From assembly GCA_011033025.1 (NCBI GenBank), contig WFMF01000142.1, positions 349,116 through 413,115 of the forward strand: a DNA stretch of 64,000 nucleotides, given 5' to 3'. The notes under the pieces are model-generated. The model saw nothing but the letters and a program-made list of their open reading frames with translations, had not been told where the DNA came from and ran no database searches. Positions within the stretch are counted from its first letter, which is position 1; every line of letters starts with the position of its first letter. The position numbers and the translations under genes were made by a program. Shown here in pieces: positions 1-12,377 of the stretch. The DNA is from Beroe forskalii. Lineage: Eukaryota > Ctenophora > Nuda > Beroida > Beroidae.

Positions 1-17
1 GGGCCCATTCTCCGAAG

Positions 18-260
18 AGTCCTTATTTGCGGACCATTTACTTTTTACACACTTTTTATTTTTTATACTTACTTTTACTTACTTTCTTCCAGTGACACCA
101 AACGGAAGTGAGACTATTGCACTGTGCAGCCACTTATAAAGGTTTCGTTGACACCACTTTACGTCAGCCTGCATTCCGCTACGTCACTTCGTCAGCGATC
201 CCACGTGTCGTTGACACCACTTTTTAGAATTACTGTCTCACATACCAATGTGTCACTTTT
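18..260 (+). repeat. Satellite spacer 1 (block 1)
   Basis: This copy is full length. Its first hairpin is altered (AGTCCTTATTTGCGGACC). It contains CTTCCAG, CGGAAGTG, TATAAA and the ACGTCA cluster. Confidence 0.9.
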
Positions 261-723
261 CCGGAGGGCCCCATTCTCCGGAGGGTCCCATTCTCCGGAG
301 GGTCCATTCTCCGGAGGGCCCATTCTCTGGAGGCCCATTCTCCGGAGCGCCCATTCTCCCGAGGGCCCATTCTCCGGAGGGCCCATTCTCCGGAGGGCCC
401 ATTCTCCGGAGGGCCCATTCTCCGGAGGGCCATTCTCCGGAGGGCCCATTCTCTGGAGGGCCCATTCTCCGAGGGCCCATTCTCCGAGGGCCATTCTCCG
501 GAGGCCCCATTCTCCGAGGGCCCATTCTCCGGAGGGGCCCATTCTCCGGAGGGCCCATTCTCCGAGGGGCCCATTCTCCGGAGGGTCCATTCTCCGAGGG
601 CCCATTCTCCGGAGGGCCCATTCTCCGGAGGGCCCATTCTCCGGAGGGCCCATTCTCCGGAGGGCCCATTCTCCGGAGGGCCCATTCTCCGAGGGCCCAT
701 TCTCGGAGGTCTATTCTCCGGAG

Positions 724-962
724 GGTCCTTATTTACGGACCATTTATCCACTTTTTATTTTTTTACTTACTTTTACTTACTTTCTTCCAGTGACACCAAA
801 CGGAAGTGAGACTATTGCACTCCGCAGCCACTTTCTCCGAAGGTTTCGTTGACACCACTTTTACGTCAGCCTGCATTCTGCCACGTCACTTCGTCAGCGA
901 TCCTACGTTCGTTGAGGCCCCACTTTTTAGAATTACTGTCTCACATACCAATGTGTCACTCT
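724..962 (+). repeat. Satellite spacer 2 (block 1)
   Basis: Full-length copy. The TATAAA region is changed to CACTTTCTCCGAAGG, so the TATA-like box is lost, and the second GTTGACACC is changed to GTTGAGGCCCC. Confidence 0.9.
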
Positions 963-1620
963 TCCGGAGGGCCCCATTCTCCGAAGGGCCCATTCTCCGG
1001 AGGGCGTATTTTCCGGAGGGATCCATTCTCCGGAGGGCCCATTCTCTGGAGGGCCCATTCTCCGGAGGGCCCATTCTCCGGAGGGCCCATTCTCCGGAGG
1101 GCCCATTCTCCGGAGGGCCCATTCTCCGGAGGGTCCATTCTCCGGAGGGCCCATTCTCCGGAGGGCCCATTCTCCGGAGGGCCCATTCTCTGGAGGCCCA
1201 TTCTCCGGAGGGCCCATTCTCCGGAGGGCCCATTCTCCGGAGGGCCCATTCTCCGGAGGGCCCCATTCTCCGGAGGGCCCATTCTCCGGAGGGCCCATTC
1301 TCCGGAGGCCCATTCTCCGGAGGGTCCATTCTCCGGAGGGCCCATTCTCCGGAGGGCCCATTCTCCGGAGGGCCCCATTCTCCGGAGGGCCCATTCTCCG
1401 GAGGGCCCATTCTCCGGAGGGCCCCATTCTCCGGAGGGCCCATTCTCCGGAGGGCCCATTCTCCGGAGGACCCATTCTCCGGAGGCCCATCGAGGGCCCA
1501 TTCTCCAGGGGCCCATTCTCCGGAGGGCCCCATTCTCCGGAGGGCCCATTCTCCGGAGGGCCCATTCTCCGGAGGGCCCCATTCTCCGGAGGCCCATTCT
1601 CCAGGGCCCATTCTCCGGAG

Positions 1621-1854
1621 GGTCCTTATTCTGGACCATTTACTTTTTACACACTTTTTATTTTTTATTTACTTTACTTACTTTCTTCCAGTGACACCAA
1701 ACGGAAGTGAGACTATTGCACTGTGCAGCCACTTATAAAGGTTTCGCTGACACCACTTTACGTCAGCCTGCATTCGCTACGTCACTTCGTCAGCGATCCT
1801 ACGGTTGACACCACTTTTTAGAATTACTGTCTCACATACCAATGTGTCACTTTT
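1621..1854 (+). repeat. Satellite spacer 3 (block 1)
   Basis: Slightly shortened copy. The leading hairpin reads GGTCCTTATTCTGGACC and the ACGTGTCG near the 3' side has lost several bases. Confidence 0.9.
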
Positions 1855-2024
1855 CCGGAGGGCCCATTCTCCGGAGGGCCCCATTCTCCGGAGGGCCCAT
1901 TCTCCGGAGGGCCCATTCTCCGGAGGGCCCATTCTCCGGAGGGCCCATTCTCCGGAGGGCCCATTCTCCGGAGGGCCCCATTCTCTGGAGGATCCCATTC
2001 TCCGGAGGGCCCCATTCTCCGGAG

Positions 2025-2264
2025 GGTCCTTATTTACGGACCATTTACTTTTACACACTTTTATTTTTATACTTACTTTTACTTACTTTCTTCCAGTGAC
2101 ACCAAACGGAAGTGAGACTATTGCACTGTGCAGCCACTTATAAAGGTTTCGTTGACACCACTTTACGTCAGCCTGCATTCCGCTACGTCACTTCGTCAGC
2201 GATCCTACGTGTCGTTGACACCACTTTTTAGAATTACTGTCTCACATACCAATGTGTCACTTTT
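2025..2264 (+). repeat. Satellite spacer 4 (block 1)
   Basis: Full-length near-consensus copy. Only about 10 monomers separate it from spacer 3, the shortest array in block 1. Confidence 0.92.
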
Positions 2265-2659
2265 CCGGAGGGCCCCATTCTCCGGAGGGCCCATTCTCCG
2301 GAGGGCCCATTCTCCGGAGGGCCCATTCTCCGGAGGGCCCATTCTCCGGAGGGCCCATTCTCCGGAGGGCCCATTCTCCGGAGGGCCCATTCTCCGGAGG
2401 GCCCATTCTCCGGAGGGCCCATTCTCCGGAGGGCCCCATTCTCCGGAGGGCCCATTCTCCGGAGGGCCCATTCTCCGGAGGGCCCATTCTCCGGAGGGCC
2501 CATTCTCCGGAGGGCCCCATTCTCCGGAGGGCCCATTCTCCGGAGGGCCCATTTTCCGGAGGGCCCCATTCTCCGGAGGGCCCATTCTCCGGAGGGCCCA
2601 TTCTCCGGAGGGTCCCATTCTCCGGAGGGCCCATTCTCCGGAGGGCCCATTCTCCGGAG

Positions 2660-2892
2660 GGTCCTTATTTACGGACCATTTACTTTTACACACTTTTTAT
2701 TTTTTATACTTACTTTTACTTACTTTCTTCCAGTGACACCAAACGGAAGTGAGACTATTGCACTGTGCAGCCACTTATAAAGGTTTCGTTGACACCACTT
2801 TACGTCAGCCTGCATTCTGCTACGTCACTTCGTCAGCAAGCCTACGTGTCGTTGACACCACTTTTTAGAATTACTTCTCTCATACCAATGGC
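2660..2892 (+). repeat. Satellite spacer 5 (block 1), 3' end degraded
   Basis: The copy is consensus until TTAGAATTAC. It then loses TGTCT and ends in ATACCAATGGCAATTCTCC instead of GTGTCACTTTTCC. It borders the scrambled zone at 2893-4172. Confidence 0.88.
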
Positions 2893-4172
2893 AATTCTCC
2901 AGAGGGCCCCATTCTCGGAAAGCCCCATTCTCCGGAGGGCCCCATTCTCCGGAGGCCCAATTAGGTGGGCCCCATTCTCCGGAGGGCCCATTTTCTGTTA
3001 CATCCATTCTCCGGAGGGCCCATTCTCCGGATTCACTGTATCACCATTCAGTATGCCCATTCTCCGGAGGCCCATTCTCCATTCTTAGGCCCATTCTCCA
3101 GAGGGCCCATTCTGAATAACGTACATTCTCCGTTGGTATCATTCTCCGGATATTACCTTCTCCTGAGGGCCCATTCTCCAGAGGCCCCATTCTCCGGAGG
3201 CCCCATTCTCCGGAGGGCCCATTCTCCGGAGGGCCCATTCTCCGGAGGGAGCAACCCAACTCCGGAGGGCCCATTTGTAAGAGGGCCCCAATCCGGAGGG
3301 CCCATTCTCCGGAGGTTTCATTCAGGGCCATTCTCCTTACCCCAGCTCCGGATTACTTATTCTCCGAGGGTGAGCTCCAGAAACCCCATTCTCCGGAGGG
3401 CCCATTCTCCGGAGGACCCATTCTCCGGAGGGTGCCCCATTCTCCGGAGGGCCCATTCTCCGGAGGGCCCATTCTCCGGAGGGCCCATTCTCCGGAGGGT
3501 ACATTCTCCGGAAGGCCCATTCTCCGGAGGGCCCCATTCTCCGGATTCGTATTCTCCGAGGGCCCATTCTCCGGAGACCCCATTAAATCATGATCCATTT
3601 CTCCTGAAATTTGTTTTTTCGAACTCCCCATTCTCCGGAGGGTGACATTCTCCGAGGGCCCATTCTCAAAGGGCCCAAATTTCCGTGGGCCCATTTTTTT
3701 TAGGTAGTAATTATCCGGACGACATTCTTTTAGGGCCCATTATATTTGGACCATTTACCCATTCACACAGGGCCCATTTTTCCGGATGAACATTTACTTT
3801 TTCCCATTCATCAAACGGAAGTTGAGTAAATTCTCCTGGGCCAGTCTCCGGAGGCCAAATTTTTTCTGTCAGGTGGAATTCTCCATGAATTCATAATGTC
3901 CTTCTCGGAGGAATCCATTCTCCGGAGGGCCCATTCTCCGAAACACCACCATTCTCTCGGAGGGCCCCATTTCTTGGGCCCATTCTCCGGAGGGCCCCAT
4001 TCTCCGGAATTATGCTTTAGGAGGGCCCATTCTCCGGAGGGGCCCATTCCCCGAGGGCCCATTCTCCGGAGGGGCCCATTCTCCGGAGGGCCCATTCTCC
4101 AGCGCCCCCACCTTTTCCATTTTACTTTCTTTTTACATTCTCCGGACACCATTCTCCGGAGGCACCATTCTC
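2893..4172. repeat. Scrambled satellite zone A
   Basis: Monomers here are irregular in length and mixed base-by-base with pieces of spacer. At 3740-3840, fragments of the spacer (GGACCATTTAC, ACACA, CAAACGGAAGT, GAGTAAATTCTCC) are interleaved with pieces of monomer. The regular 16-bp phase is lost. Gene-conversion-like shuffling and a consensus error from misaligned long reads both remain possible. Confidence 0.75.
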
Positions 4173-4307
4173 CACCAAAGCCACTTATAAAGGTTTCCAT
4201 TGACACCACTTTATTCTCCTGCATTCCCATTCCAACGGAAGTCAGATCCTATTGTCGTTGACACCACTTTTTAGAATTACTGTCTCACATACCAATGTGT
4301 CACTTTT
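4173..4307 (+). repeat. Satellite spacer 6 (block 1), partial
   Basis: Only the 3' half is readable: CCACTTATAAAGGTTTC, a damaged ACGTCA region, then GTCGTTGACACCACTTT through GTGTCACTTTTCC. The 5' half is dispersed in the scrambled zone upstream. Confidence 0.8.
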
Positions 4308-4652
4308 CCGGAGGGCCCCATTCTCCGGAGGGCCCCATTCTCCGGAGGGCCCCATTCTCCGGAGGGCCCATTCTCCGGAGGGCCCATTCTCCGGAGGGCC
4401 CATTCTCCGGAGGGCCCATTCTCCGGAGGGCCCATTCTCCGGAGGGCCCATTCTCCGGAGGGCCCATTCTCCGGAGGCCCCATTCTCCGGAGGGCCCCAT
4501 TCTCCGGAGGGCCCATTCTCCGAGGGCCCATTCTCCGGAGGGCCCATTCTCCGGAGGGCCCATTCTCCGGAGGGCCCATTCTCCGGAGGGCCCATTCTCC
4601 GGAGGGCCCATTCTCCGGAGGCCCCATTCTCCGGAGGGCCCATTCTCCGGAG

Positions 4653-4882
4653 GGTCCTTATTTACGGACCATTTACTTTTACACACTTTTTATTTTTTTA
4701 CTTACTTTCTTCCAGTGACACCAAACGGAAGTGAGACTATTGCACTGTGCAGCCACTTATAAAGGTTTCGTTGACACCACTTTACGTCAGCCTGCATTCC
4801 GCTACGTCACTTGTCAGCGATCCTACGTGTCGTTGACACCACTTTTTAGAATGACTGTCTCACATACCAATGTGTCACTTTT
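4653..4882 (+). repeat. Satellite spacer 7 (block 1)
   Basis: Full-length copy with a shortened T-rich tract (one TTTTTTTACTTACTTTC instead of two TTACTTA modules). Confidence 0.92.
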
Positions 4883-5067
4883 CCGGATGGCCCCATTCTC
4901 CAGAGGGCCCATTCTCCGGAGGGCCCATTCTCTGGAGGGCCCATTCTCCGGAGGGCCCATTCTCCGGAGGGCCCATTCTCCGGAGGGCCCCATTCTCCGG
5001 AGGGCCCATTCTCCGGAGGGCCCCATTCTCCGGAGGGCCCATTCTCCGGAGGGCCCATTCTCCGGAG

Positions 5068-5308
5068 GGTCCATTTCTCGGACCATTTACTTTTACACAC
5101 TTTTATTTTTTATTTTTATTTTACCCCATTTTCTTTCCAGTGACACCAAACGGAAGTGAGACTATTGCACTGTGCAGCCAATTATAAAGGTTTCGTTGAC
5201 ACCACTTTACGTCAGCCTGCTTTCCGCTACGTCACTTCGTCAGCGATCCTACGTGTCGTTGACACCACTTTTTAGAATTACTGTCTCACATACCAATGTG
5301 TCACTTTT
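5068..5308 (+). repeat. Satellite spacer 8 (block 1)
   Basis: Full-length variant. The first hairpin reads GGTCCATTTCTCGGACC, the pyrimidine tract contains TTTTACCCCATTTTC, and TATAAA is preceded by CAATTA. Confidence 0.9.
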
Positions 5309-5809
5309 CCGGAGGGCCCCATTCTCCGAAGGGCCCCATTCTCCGGAGGGCCCCATTCTCCGGAGGGCCCATTCTCCGGAGGGCCCCTTCTCCGGAGGGC
5401 CCCATTCCCCGGAGGGCCCCATTCTCCGGAGGGCCCATTCTCCGGAGGGCCCATTCTCCGGAGGGCCCATTCTCCGGAGGCCCATTCTCCGGAGGGCCCA
5501 TTCTCCGGAGGGCCCATTCTCCGGAGGGCCATTCTCGGAGGGCCCATTCTCCGGAGGCCCATTCTCCGGAGGGCCCATTCTCCGGAGGGCCCATTCTCCG
5601 GGGCCCATTCTCCGGAGGCCCCATTCTCCGGAGGCCCCATTCTCCGGAGGGCCCATTCTCCGGAGGGCCCATTCTCCGGAGGGCCCATTCTCCGGGGGCC
5701 CATTCTCCGGAGGGCCCCATTCTCGGAGGCCATTTTCCGGAGGGCCCATTCTCCGGAGGCCCATTTCCGGAGGGCCCATTTTTCGGAGGGCCCATTCTCC
5801 GGAGGGCCA

Positions 5810-6550
5810 TTCTCCATGGCCCAACCCTTCTCCAGAGGGCCACGTCTCCAAAAACTCCATTTTCGTCAGGGCCCATTCTCCGTAGGTCATTCTCGTCATC
5901 CACATCCTCCGGAGGACCCATTTTTTAGAATTACCCATTCTCCGGAGGGCCCACCAATGTGTCACTTTCTCCGGAGGGCCCATTCTCCGGAGGGCCCATT
6001 CTCGGAGGCCCATTCTCCGGAGGGCCCATTCTCCGGAGGGCCCCATTCTCCGGAGGGCCCATTCTCCGGAGGGCCCATTCTCCGGAGGCCCCATTCTCCG
6101 AGGGCCCCATTCTCCGGAGGGCCCATTCTCCGGAGGGCCCATTCTCCGGAGGCCCCATTCTCCGGAGGGCCCATTCTCCGGAGGCCCCATTCTCCGGAGG
6201 GCCCATTCTCCAGGAGGGCCCATTCTCCGGAGGCCCCATTCTCCGGAGGGCCCATTCTCCGGAGGGCATTCTCACCCATTCTCCGGGCCCATTCTCCGAA
6301 GGGCCCCATTCGGAGGGCCCATTCTCCGGAGGGCCCATTCTCCGGAGGGCCCATTCTCCCGACCATTTCCCATTCTCTAGGGCCCATTTTTAAAGGCCCA
6401 TTCTCCTCTCCGGAGGCCCCATTCTCCAGGAGGGCCCATTCTCCGGAGGGCCCATTCTCCGGAAGGCCCATTCTCCGGATTCCATTCTCCCCTGCATTCT
6501 CCTACGTCCCATTTCTCCGGAGGGCCCATTCTATCCACTTTTAGAGGGCC
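5810..6550. repeat. Scrambled satellite zone B with fragments of a spacer
   Basis: Spacer words appear in the correct order but are broken up by whole or partial monomers. Near 5920-5975, TTTTTTAGAATTAC is followed by a monomer and then by CCAATGTGTCACTT, so the expected TGTCTCACATA has been replaced. At 6480-6545, CCTGCATTCTCCTACGTCCC is likewise interleaved with monomers. Confidence 0.75.
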
Positions 6551-6865
6551 CATTCTCCGAGGGCCCATTTTCCGGAGGGCCCATTTCTCCGGAGGCCCCA
6601 TTCTCCGGAGGGCCCATTCTCCGGAGGGCCCATTCTCCGGAGGGCCCATTCCTCCGGAGGGCCCATTCTCCGGAGGGCCCATTCTCCGGAGGGCCCATTC
6701 TGAGGCCCATTCTCCGGAGGGCCCATTCTCCGGAGGGCCCATTCTCCGGAGGCCCATTCTCCGGAGGGCCCATTCTCCGGAGGGCCATTCTCCGGAGGGC
6801 CCCATCTCCGAGGGCCCCATTCTCCGGAGGCCCCATTCTCCGAGGGGCCATTCTCCGGAGTACCA

Positions 6866-7109
6866 GTCCCTTATTTACGGACCATTTACTTTTACACACT
6901 TTTATTTTTTTTTACACACTTTTTTTTACTTTCTTTCTTCCAGTGACACCAAACGGAAGTGAGACTATTGCACTGTGCAGCCACTTATAAAGGTTTCGTT
7001 GACACCACTTTACGTCAGCCTGCATTCTGCTACGTCACTTCGTCAGCGATCCTACGTGTCGTTGACACCACTTTTTAGAATTACTGTCTCACATACCAAT
7101 GTGTCACTT
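6866..7109 (+). repeat. Satellite spacer 9 (block 1)
   Basis: Full-length copy after scrambled zone B. The T-rich tract is duplicated (two TTTTACACACTTTT). It ends CACTTCTCC, which elsewhere is the block 2 state. Confidence 0.9.
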
Positions 7110-7721
7110 CTCCGGAGGGCCCCACTCTCCGGAGGCTCCCTTGTCCGGAGGGCCCCATTCTCCGGAGGGTCCATTCTCCGGAGGGTCCATTCTCCGGAGG
7201 CCCATTCTCCGGAGGGCCCCATTCTCCGGAGGGCCCATTCTCCGGAGGGCCCATTCTCCGGAGGGCCCATTCTCCGGAGGTCCATTCTCCGGAGGGCCCA
7301 TTCTCCGGAGGCCCATTCTCCGGAGGGCCCATTCTCCGGAGGGCCCATTCTCCGGAGGGCCCATTCTCCGGAGGGCCCATTCTCCGGAGGGCCCATTCTC
7401 CGGAGGGCCCATTCTCCGGAGGGCCCATTCTCCGGAGGGCCATTCTCCGGAGGGCCCATTCTCCGGAGGGCCCATTCTCCGGAGGGCCCATTCTCCGGAG
7501 GGCCCATTCTCCGGAGGGCCCATTCTCCGGAGGCCCATTCTCCGGAGGCCCATTCTCCGGAGGGCCCATTCTCCGGAGGGCCCATTCTCCGGAGGGCCCA
7601 TTCTCCGGAGGGCCCATTCTCCGGAGGGCCCATTCTCCGGAGGGCCCCATTCTCCGGAGGGCCCATTCTCCGGAGGCCCATTCTCCGGAGGGCCCATTCT
7701 CCGGAGGCCCATTCTCCGGAG

Positions 7722-7963
7722 GGTCCTTATTTACGGACCATTTACTTTTACACACTTTTTATTTTTTATACTTACTTTTACTTACTTTCTTCCAGTGACA
7801 CCAAACGGAAGTGAGACTATTGCACTGTGCAGCCACTTATAAAGGTTTCGTTGACACCACTTTACGTCAGCCTGCATTCCGCTACGTCACTTCGTCAGCG
7901 ATCCTACGTGTCGTTGACACCACTTTTTAGAATTACTGTCTCACATACCAATGTGTCACTTTT
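7722..7963 (+). repeat. Satellite spacer 10 (block 1), near-consensus
   Basis: This is a good reference copy. Hairpin GGTCCTTATTTACGGACC at 7722-7739, CTTCCAG with CAG at 7793-7795, CGGAAGTG at 7806-7813, TATAAA at 7838-7843, and ACGTCA at 7864-7869 and 7884-7889. GTTGACACCACTTT occurs twice, about 75 bp apart. Confidence 0.95.
7793..7915 (+). promoter_or_regulatory. Promoter-like segment of the satellite spacer (representative copy)
   Basis: Within each near-consensus spacer an ETS-type CGGAAGTG, a TATAAA about 25 bp downstream and two or three ACGTCA (CRE half-site-like) motifs follow each other in constant order. A pyrimidine tract ending in CAG precedes them in block 1. The order resembles a core promoter, so satellite transcription is conceivable. 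This is inference from motifs only; the same motifs could persist simply because the unit is homogenised. Confidence 0.25.
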
Positions 7964-8277
7964 CCGGAGGCCCATTCTCCCCATTCTCCGGAGGGCCCAT
8001 TCTCCGGAGGGCCCATTCTCCTGAGGGCCCATTCTCCGGAGGGCCCATTCTCCGGAGGGCCCATTCTCCGGAGGGCCCATTCTCCGGAGGGCCCATTCTC
8101 CGGAGGGTTCATTCTCCGGAGGGCCCATTCTCCGGAGGGCCCATTCTCCGGAGGGCCCATTCTCCGGAGGGCCATTCTCCGGAGGGCCCATTCTCCGGAG
8201 GGCCCATTCTCCGGAGGGCCCCATTCTCCGGAGGGCCCATTCTCCGAAGGGCCCCATTCCGGAGGTTCTCATTCTCC

Positions 8278-8504
8278 GGACCATTTACTTTTACACTTTT
8301 TATTTTTTATACTTACTTTTACTTACTTTCTTCCAGTGACACCAAACGGAAGTGAGACTATTGCACTGTGCAGCCACTTATAAAGGTTTCGTTGACACCA
8401 CTTTACGTCAGCCTGCATTCCGCTACGTCACTTCGTCAGCGATCCTACGTGTCGTTGACACCACTTTTTAGAATTACTGTCTCACATACCAATGTGTCAC
8501 TTTT
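8278..8504 (+). repeat. Satellite spacer 11 (block 1), 5' truncated
   Basis: The first half of the leading hairpin is replaced by monomer-like sequence. The copy starts at GGACCATTTACTTTTACAC, has a shortened ACAC tract, and is normal afterwards. Confidence 0.9.
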
Positions 8505-9239
8505 CCGGAGGGCCCCATTCTCCGGAGGGCCCATTCTCCGGGCCCCATCTCCGGAGGGCCCATTCTCCGGAGGCCCATTCTCCGGAGGGCCCATTCTCCG
8601 GAGGGCCCATTCTCCGGAGGGCCCATTCTCCGGAGGGCCCATTCTCCGGAGGGCCCATTCTCCGGAGGGCCCATTCTCCGGAGGGCCCATTCTCCGGAGG
8701 GCCCATTCCCCGGAGGGTCCATTCTCCGGAGGTCCATTCTCCAGAGGGCCCATTCTCCGGAGGGCTTATTCTCCGGAGGGCCCCATTCTCCAGAGGGCCC
8801 CATTCTCCGGAGGGCCCATTCTCCGGGGGGCCCATTCTCCGGAGGGCCCATTCTCCGGAGGGCCCATTCTCCGGAGGGCCCATTCTCCGGAGGGCCCATT
8901 CTCCGGAGGGCCATTCTCCGGAGGGCCCATTCTCCGGAGGGCCCATTCTCCGGAGGGCCCATTCTCCGGAGGGCCCATTCTCCGGAGGCCCATTCTCCGG
9001 AGGGCCCATTCTCCGGAGGGCCCATTCTCCGGAGGGCCCATTCTCCGGAGGCCCATTCTCCGGAGGGCCCATTCTCCGGAGGGCCCATTCTCAGGGCCCA
9101 TTCTCCGGAGGGCCCATTCTCCGGAGGGCCCATTCTCCGGAGGGCCCATTCTCCGGAGGGCCCATTCTCCGGAGGGCCCATTCTCCGGAGGGCCCATTCT
9201 CCGGAGGGCCCATTCTCCGGAGGGCCCCATTCTCCGGAG

Positions 9240-9483
9240 GGTCCTTATTTACGGACCATTTACTTTTACACACTTTTTATTTTTTATACTTACTTTTACT
9301 TACTTTCTTCCAGTGACACCAAACGGAAGTGAGACTATTGCACTGTGCAGCCACTTATAAAGGTTTCGTTGACACCACTTTACGTCAGCCTGCATTCCGC
9401 TACGTCACTTCGTCAGCGATCCTACGTGTCGTTGACACCACTTTTTTTTTAATTACTGTCTCACATACCGATGTGTCCCTTTT
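9240..9483 (+). repeat. Satellite spacer 12 (block 1)
   Basis: Full-length copy with an expanded T run (CTTTTTTTTTAATTACTG). It ends ACCGATGTGTCCCTTTTCC, so it carries the block 2 G of ACCGATG in a block 1 background. Confidence 0.92.
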
Positions 9484-9975
9484 CCGGAGGGCCATTCTCC
9501 GGAGGGCCCCCATCTCCGGGGGCCCATTCTCCGGAGGGCCCATTCTCCGGAGGTTCTTCTTCTCCGGGCCCATTCTCCGGAGGGCCCATTCTCTGGAGGC
9601 CCATTCTCCCGAGGGCCCATTCTCCGGAGGGCCCATTCTCCGGAGGGCCCATTCTCCGGAGGGCCCATTCTCCGGAGGCCCATTCTCCGGAGGGCCCATT
9701 CTCCGGAGGGCCCATTCTCCGGAGGCCCCATTCTCCGGAGGGCCCCATTCTCCGGAGGGCCCATTCTCCGGAGGGCCCATTCTCCGGAGGCCCCATTCTC
9801 CGGAGGGCCCATTCTCCGGAGGGCCCCATTCTCCGGAGGGCCCATTCTCCGGAGGGCCCCATTCTCCGGAGGGCCCATTCTCCGGAGGGCCCATTCTCCG
9901 GAGGGCCCATTCTCCGGAGTTCCAGAGGGTCCATTCTCCAGAGGTCCATTCTCCGGAGGGCCCCATTCTCCGGAG

Positions 9976-10214
9976 GGTCCTTATTTACGGACCATTTACT
10001 TTTACACACTTTTTATTTTTTTACTTACTTTCTTCCAGTGACACCAAACGGAAGTGAGACTATTGCACTGTGCAGCCACTTATAAAGGTTTCGTTGACAC
10101 CACTTTACGTCAGCCTGCATTCCGCTACGTCACTTCGTCAGCGATCCTACGTGTCGTTGACACCACTTTTTAGAATTACTGTCTCACATACCAACATACC
10201 AATGTGTCACTTTT
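9976..10214 (+). repeat. Satellite spacer 13 (block 1)
   Basis: Full-length copy with a short tandem duplication near its end (CATACCAACATACCAATG). Confidence 0.93.
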
Positions 10215-10939
10215 CCGGAGGGCCCATTCTCCGGAGGGCCCATTCTCCGGAGGGCCCATTCTCCGGAGGGCCCATTCTCCGGAGGGCCCCATTCTCCGGA
10301 GGGCCCATTCTCCGGAGGGCCCATTCTCCGGAGGGCCCATTCTCCGGAGGGCCCATTCTCCGGAGGGCCCATTCTCCGGAGGCCCATTCTCCGGAGGGCC
10401 CATTCTCGGAGGGCCCATTCTCCGGAGGGCCCATTCTCCGGAGGGCCCATTCTCCGGAGGGCCCATTCTCCGGAGGGCCCCATTCTCGGAGGGCCCATTC
10501 TCCGGAGGCCCATTCTCCGGAGGGCCCATTCTCCGGAGGGCCCATTCTCCGGAGGGCCCATTCTCCGGAGGGCCCATTCTCCGGAGGGCCCATTCTCCGG
10601 AGGGCCCATTCTCCGGAGGGCCCATTCTCGGAGGCCCCCATTCTCCGGGCCCATCTCCCGGAGGGCCCCATTCTCCATTCTCCGGGCCCATTCTCCGGAG
10701 GGCCCATTCTCCGGAGGGCCCATTCTCCGGAGGGCCCATTCTCGGAGGGCCCATTCTCCGGAGGGCCCATTCTCCGGAGGGCCCATTCTCCGGAGGGCCC
10801 CATTCTCCGGAGGGCCCATTCTCCGGAGGGCCCATTCTCCGGAGGGCCCATTCTCCGGAGGGCCCATTCTCCGGAGGGCCCATTCTCCGGAGGGCCCATT
10901 CTCCGGAGGCCCATTCTCCGGAGGGCCCATTCTCCGGAG

Positions 10940-11183
10940 GGTCCTTATTTACGGACCATTTACTTTTACACACTTTTTATTTTTTTTATACTTACTTTTA
11001 CTTACTTTCTTCCAGTGACACCAAACGGAAGTGAGACTATTGCACTGTGCAGCCACTTATAAAGGTTTCGTTGACACCACTTTACGTCAGCCTGCATTCC
11101 GCTACGTCACTTCGTCAGCGATCCTACGTGTCGTTGACACCACTTTTTAGAATTACTGTCTCACATACCAATGTGTCACTTTT
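10940..11183 (+). repeat. Satellite spacer 14 (block 1)
   Basis: Full-length near-consensus copy, followed by one of the longest arrays in the block (about 59 monomers). Confidence 0.93.
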
Positions 11184-12135
11184 CCGGAGGTCCCATTCTC
11201 CGGGCTTCCCATTCTCCGGAGGGCCCCATTCTCCGGGCCCCATTCTCCGGAGGCCCATTCTCCGGAGGGCCCATTCTCCGGAGGGCCCCATTCTCCGGAG
11301 GCCCATTCTCCGGAGGGCCCATTCTCCGGAGGGCCCATTCTCCGGAGGGCCCATTCTCCGGAGGCCCATTCTCCGGAGGCCCATTCTCCGGAGGGCCCAT
11401 TCTCCGGAGGGCCCATTCTCCGGAGGCCCATTCTCCCAGGGCCCCATTCTCCGGAGGGCCCATTCTCCGGAGGCCCATATTCTCCGGAGGGCCCATTCTC
11501 CGGAGGGCCCATTCTCCGGAGGGCCCATTCTCCGGAGGGCCGCCCCATTCTCCGGAGGGCCCATCTCCGGGCCCCATTCTCCGGAGGGCCCATTCTCCGG
11601 AGGGCCCATTCTCCGGAGGGCCCATTCTCCGGAGGGCCCATTCTCCGGAGGGCCCATTCTCCGGAGGGCCCATTCTCCGGAGGGCCCATTCTCCGGAGGG
11701 CCCATTCGGAGGGCCCCATTCTCCGGGGGGCCCATTCTCCGGAGGCCCATTCTCCGGAGGGCCCATTCTCGGGGCCCATTCTCCGGAGGCCCATATTCTC
11801 CGGAGGGCCCATTCTCCGAGGCCCATTCTCCGGAGGGCCAGGAGCCCATTCTCCGGAGGGCCCATTCTCCGGAGCGCCCATTCTCCGGAGCGCCCATTCC
11901 CCGGAGGGCCCATTCTCCGGAGGGCCCATTCTCCGAAGGGCCCATTCTCCGGAGGGCCGATTCTCCGGAGCGCCCATTCTCCGGAGGGCCCATTCTCCGG
12001 AGGGCCCATTCTCCGGAGGGCCCATTCTCCGGAGGGCCCATTCTCGGAGGGCCCATTCTCAGGCCCATTCTCCGGAGGCCCATTCTCCGGAGGGCCCATT
12101 CTCCGGAGGGCCCATTCTCCGGAGGGTCTCCGGAG

Positions 12136-12377
12136 GGTCCTTATTTACGGACCATTTACTTTTACACACTTTTTATTTTTTATACTTACTTTTACTTACT
12201 TTCTTCCAGTGACACCAAACGGAAGTGAGACTATTGCACTGTGCAGCCACTTATAAAGGTTTCGTTGACACCACTTTACGTCAGCCTGCATTCCGCTACG
12301 TCACTTCGTCAGCGATCCTACGTGTCGTTGACACCACTTTTTAGAATTACTGTCTCACATACCAATGTGTCACTTTT
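12136..12377 (+). repeat. Satellite spacer 15 (block 1)
   Basis: Full-length near-consensus copy and the last spacer of block 1. About 55 monomers follow before the block ends at the MITE junction. Confidence 0.93.
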
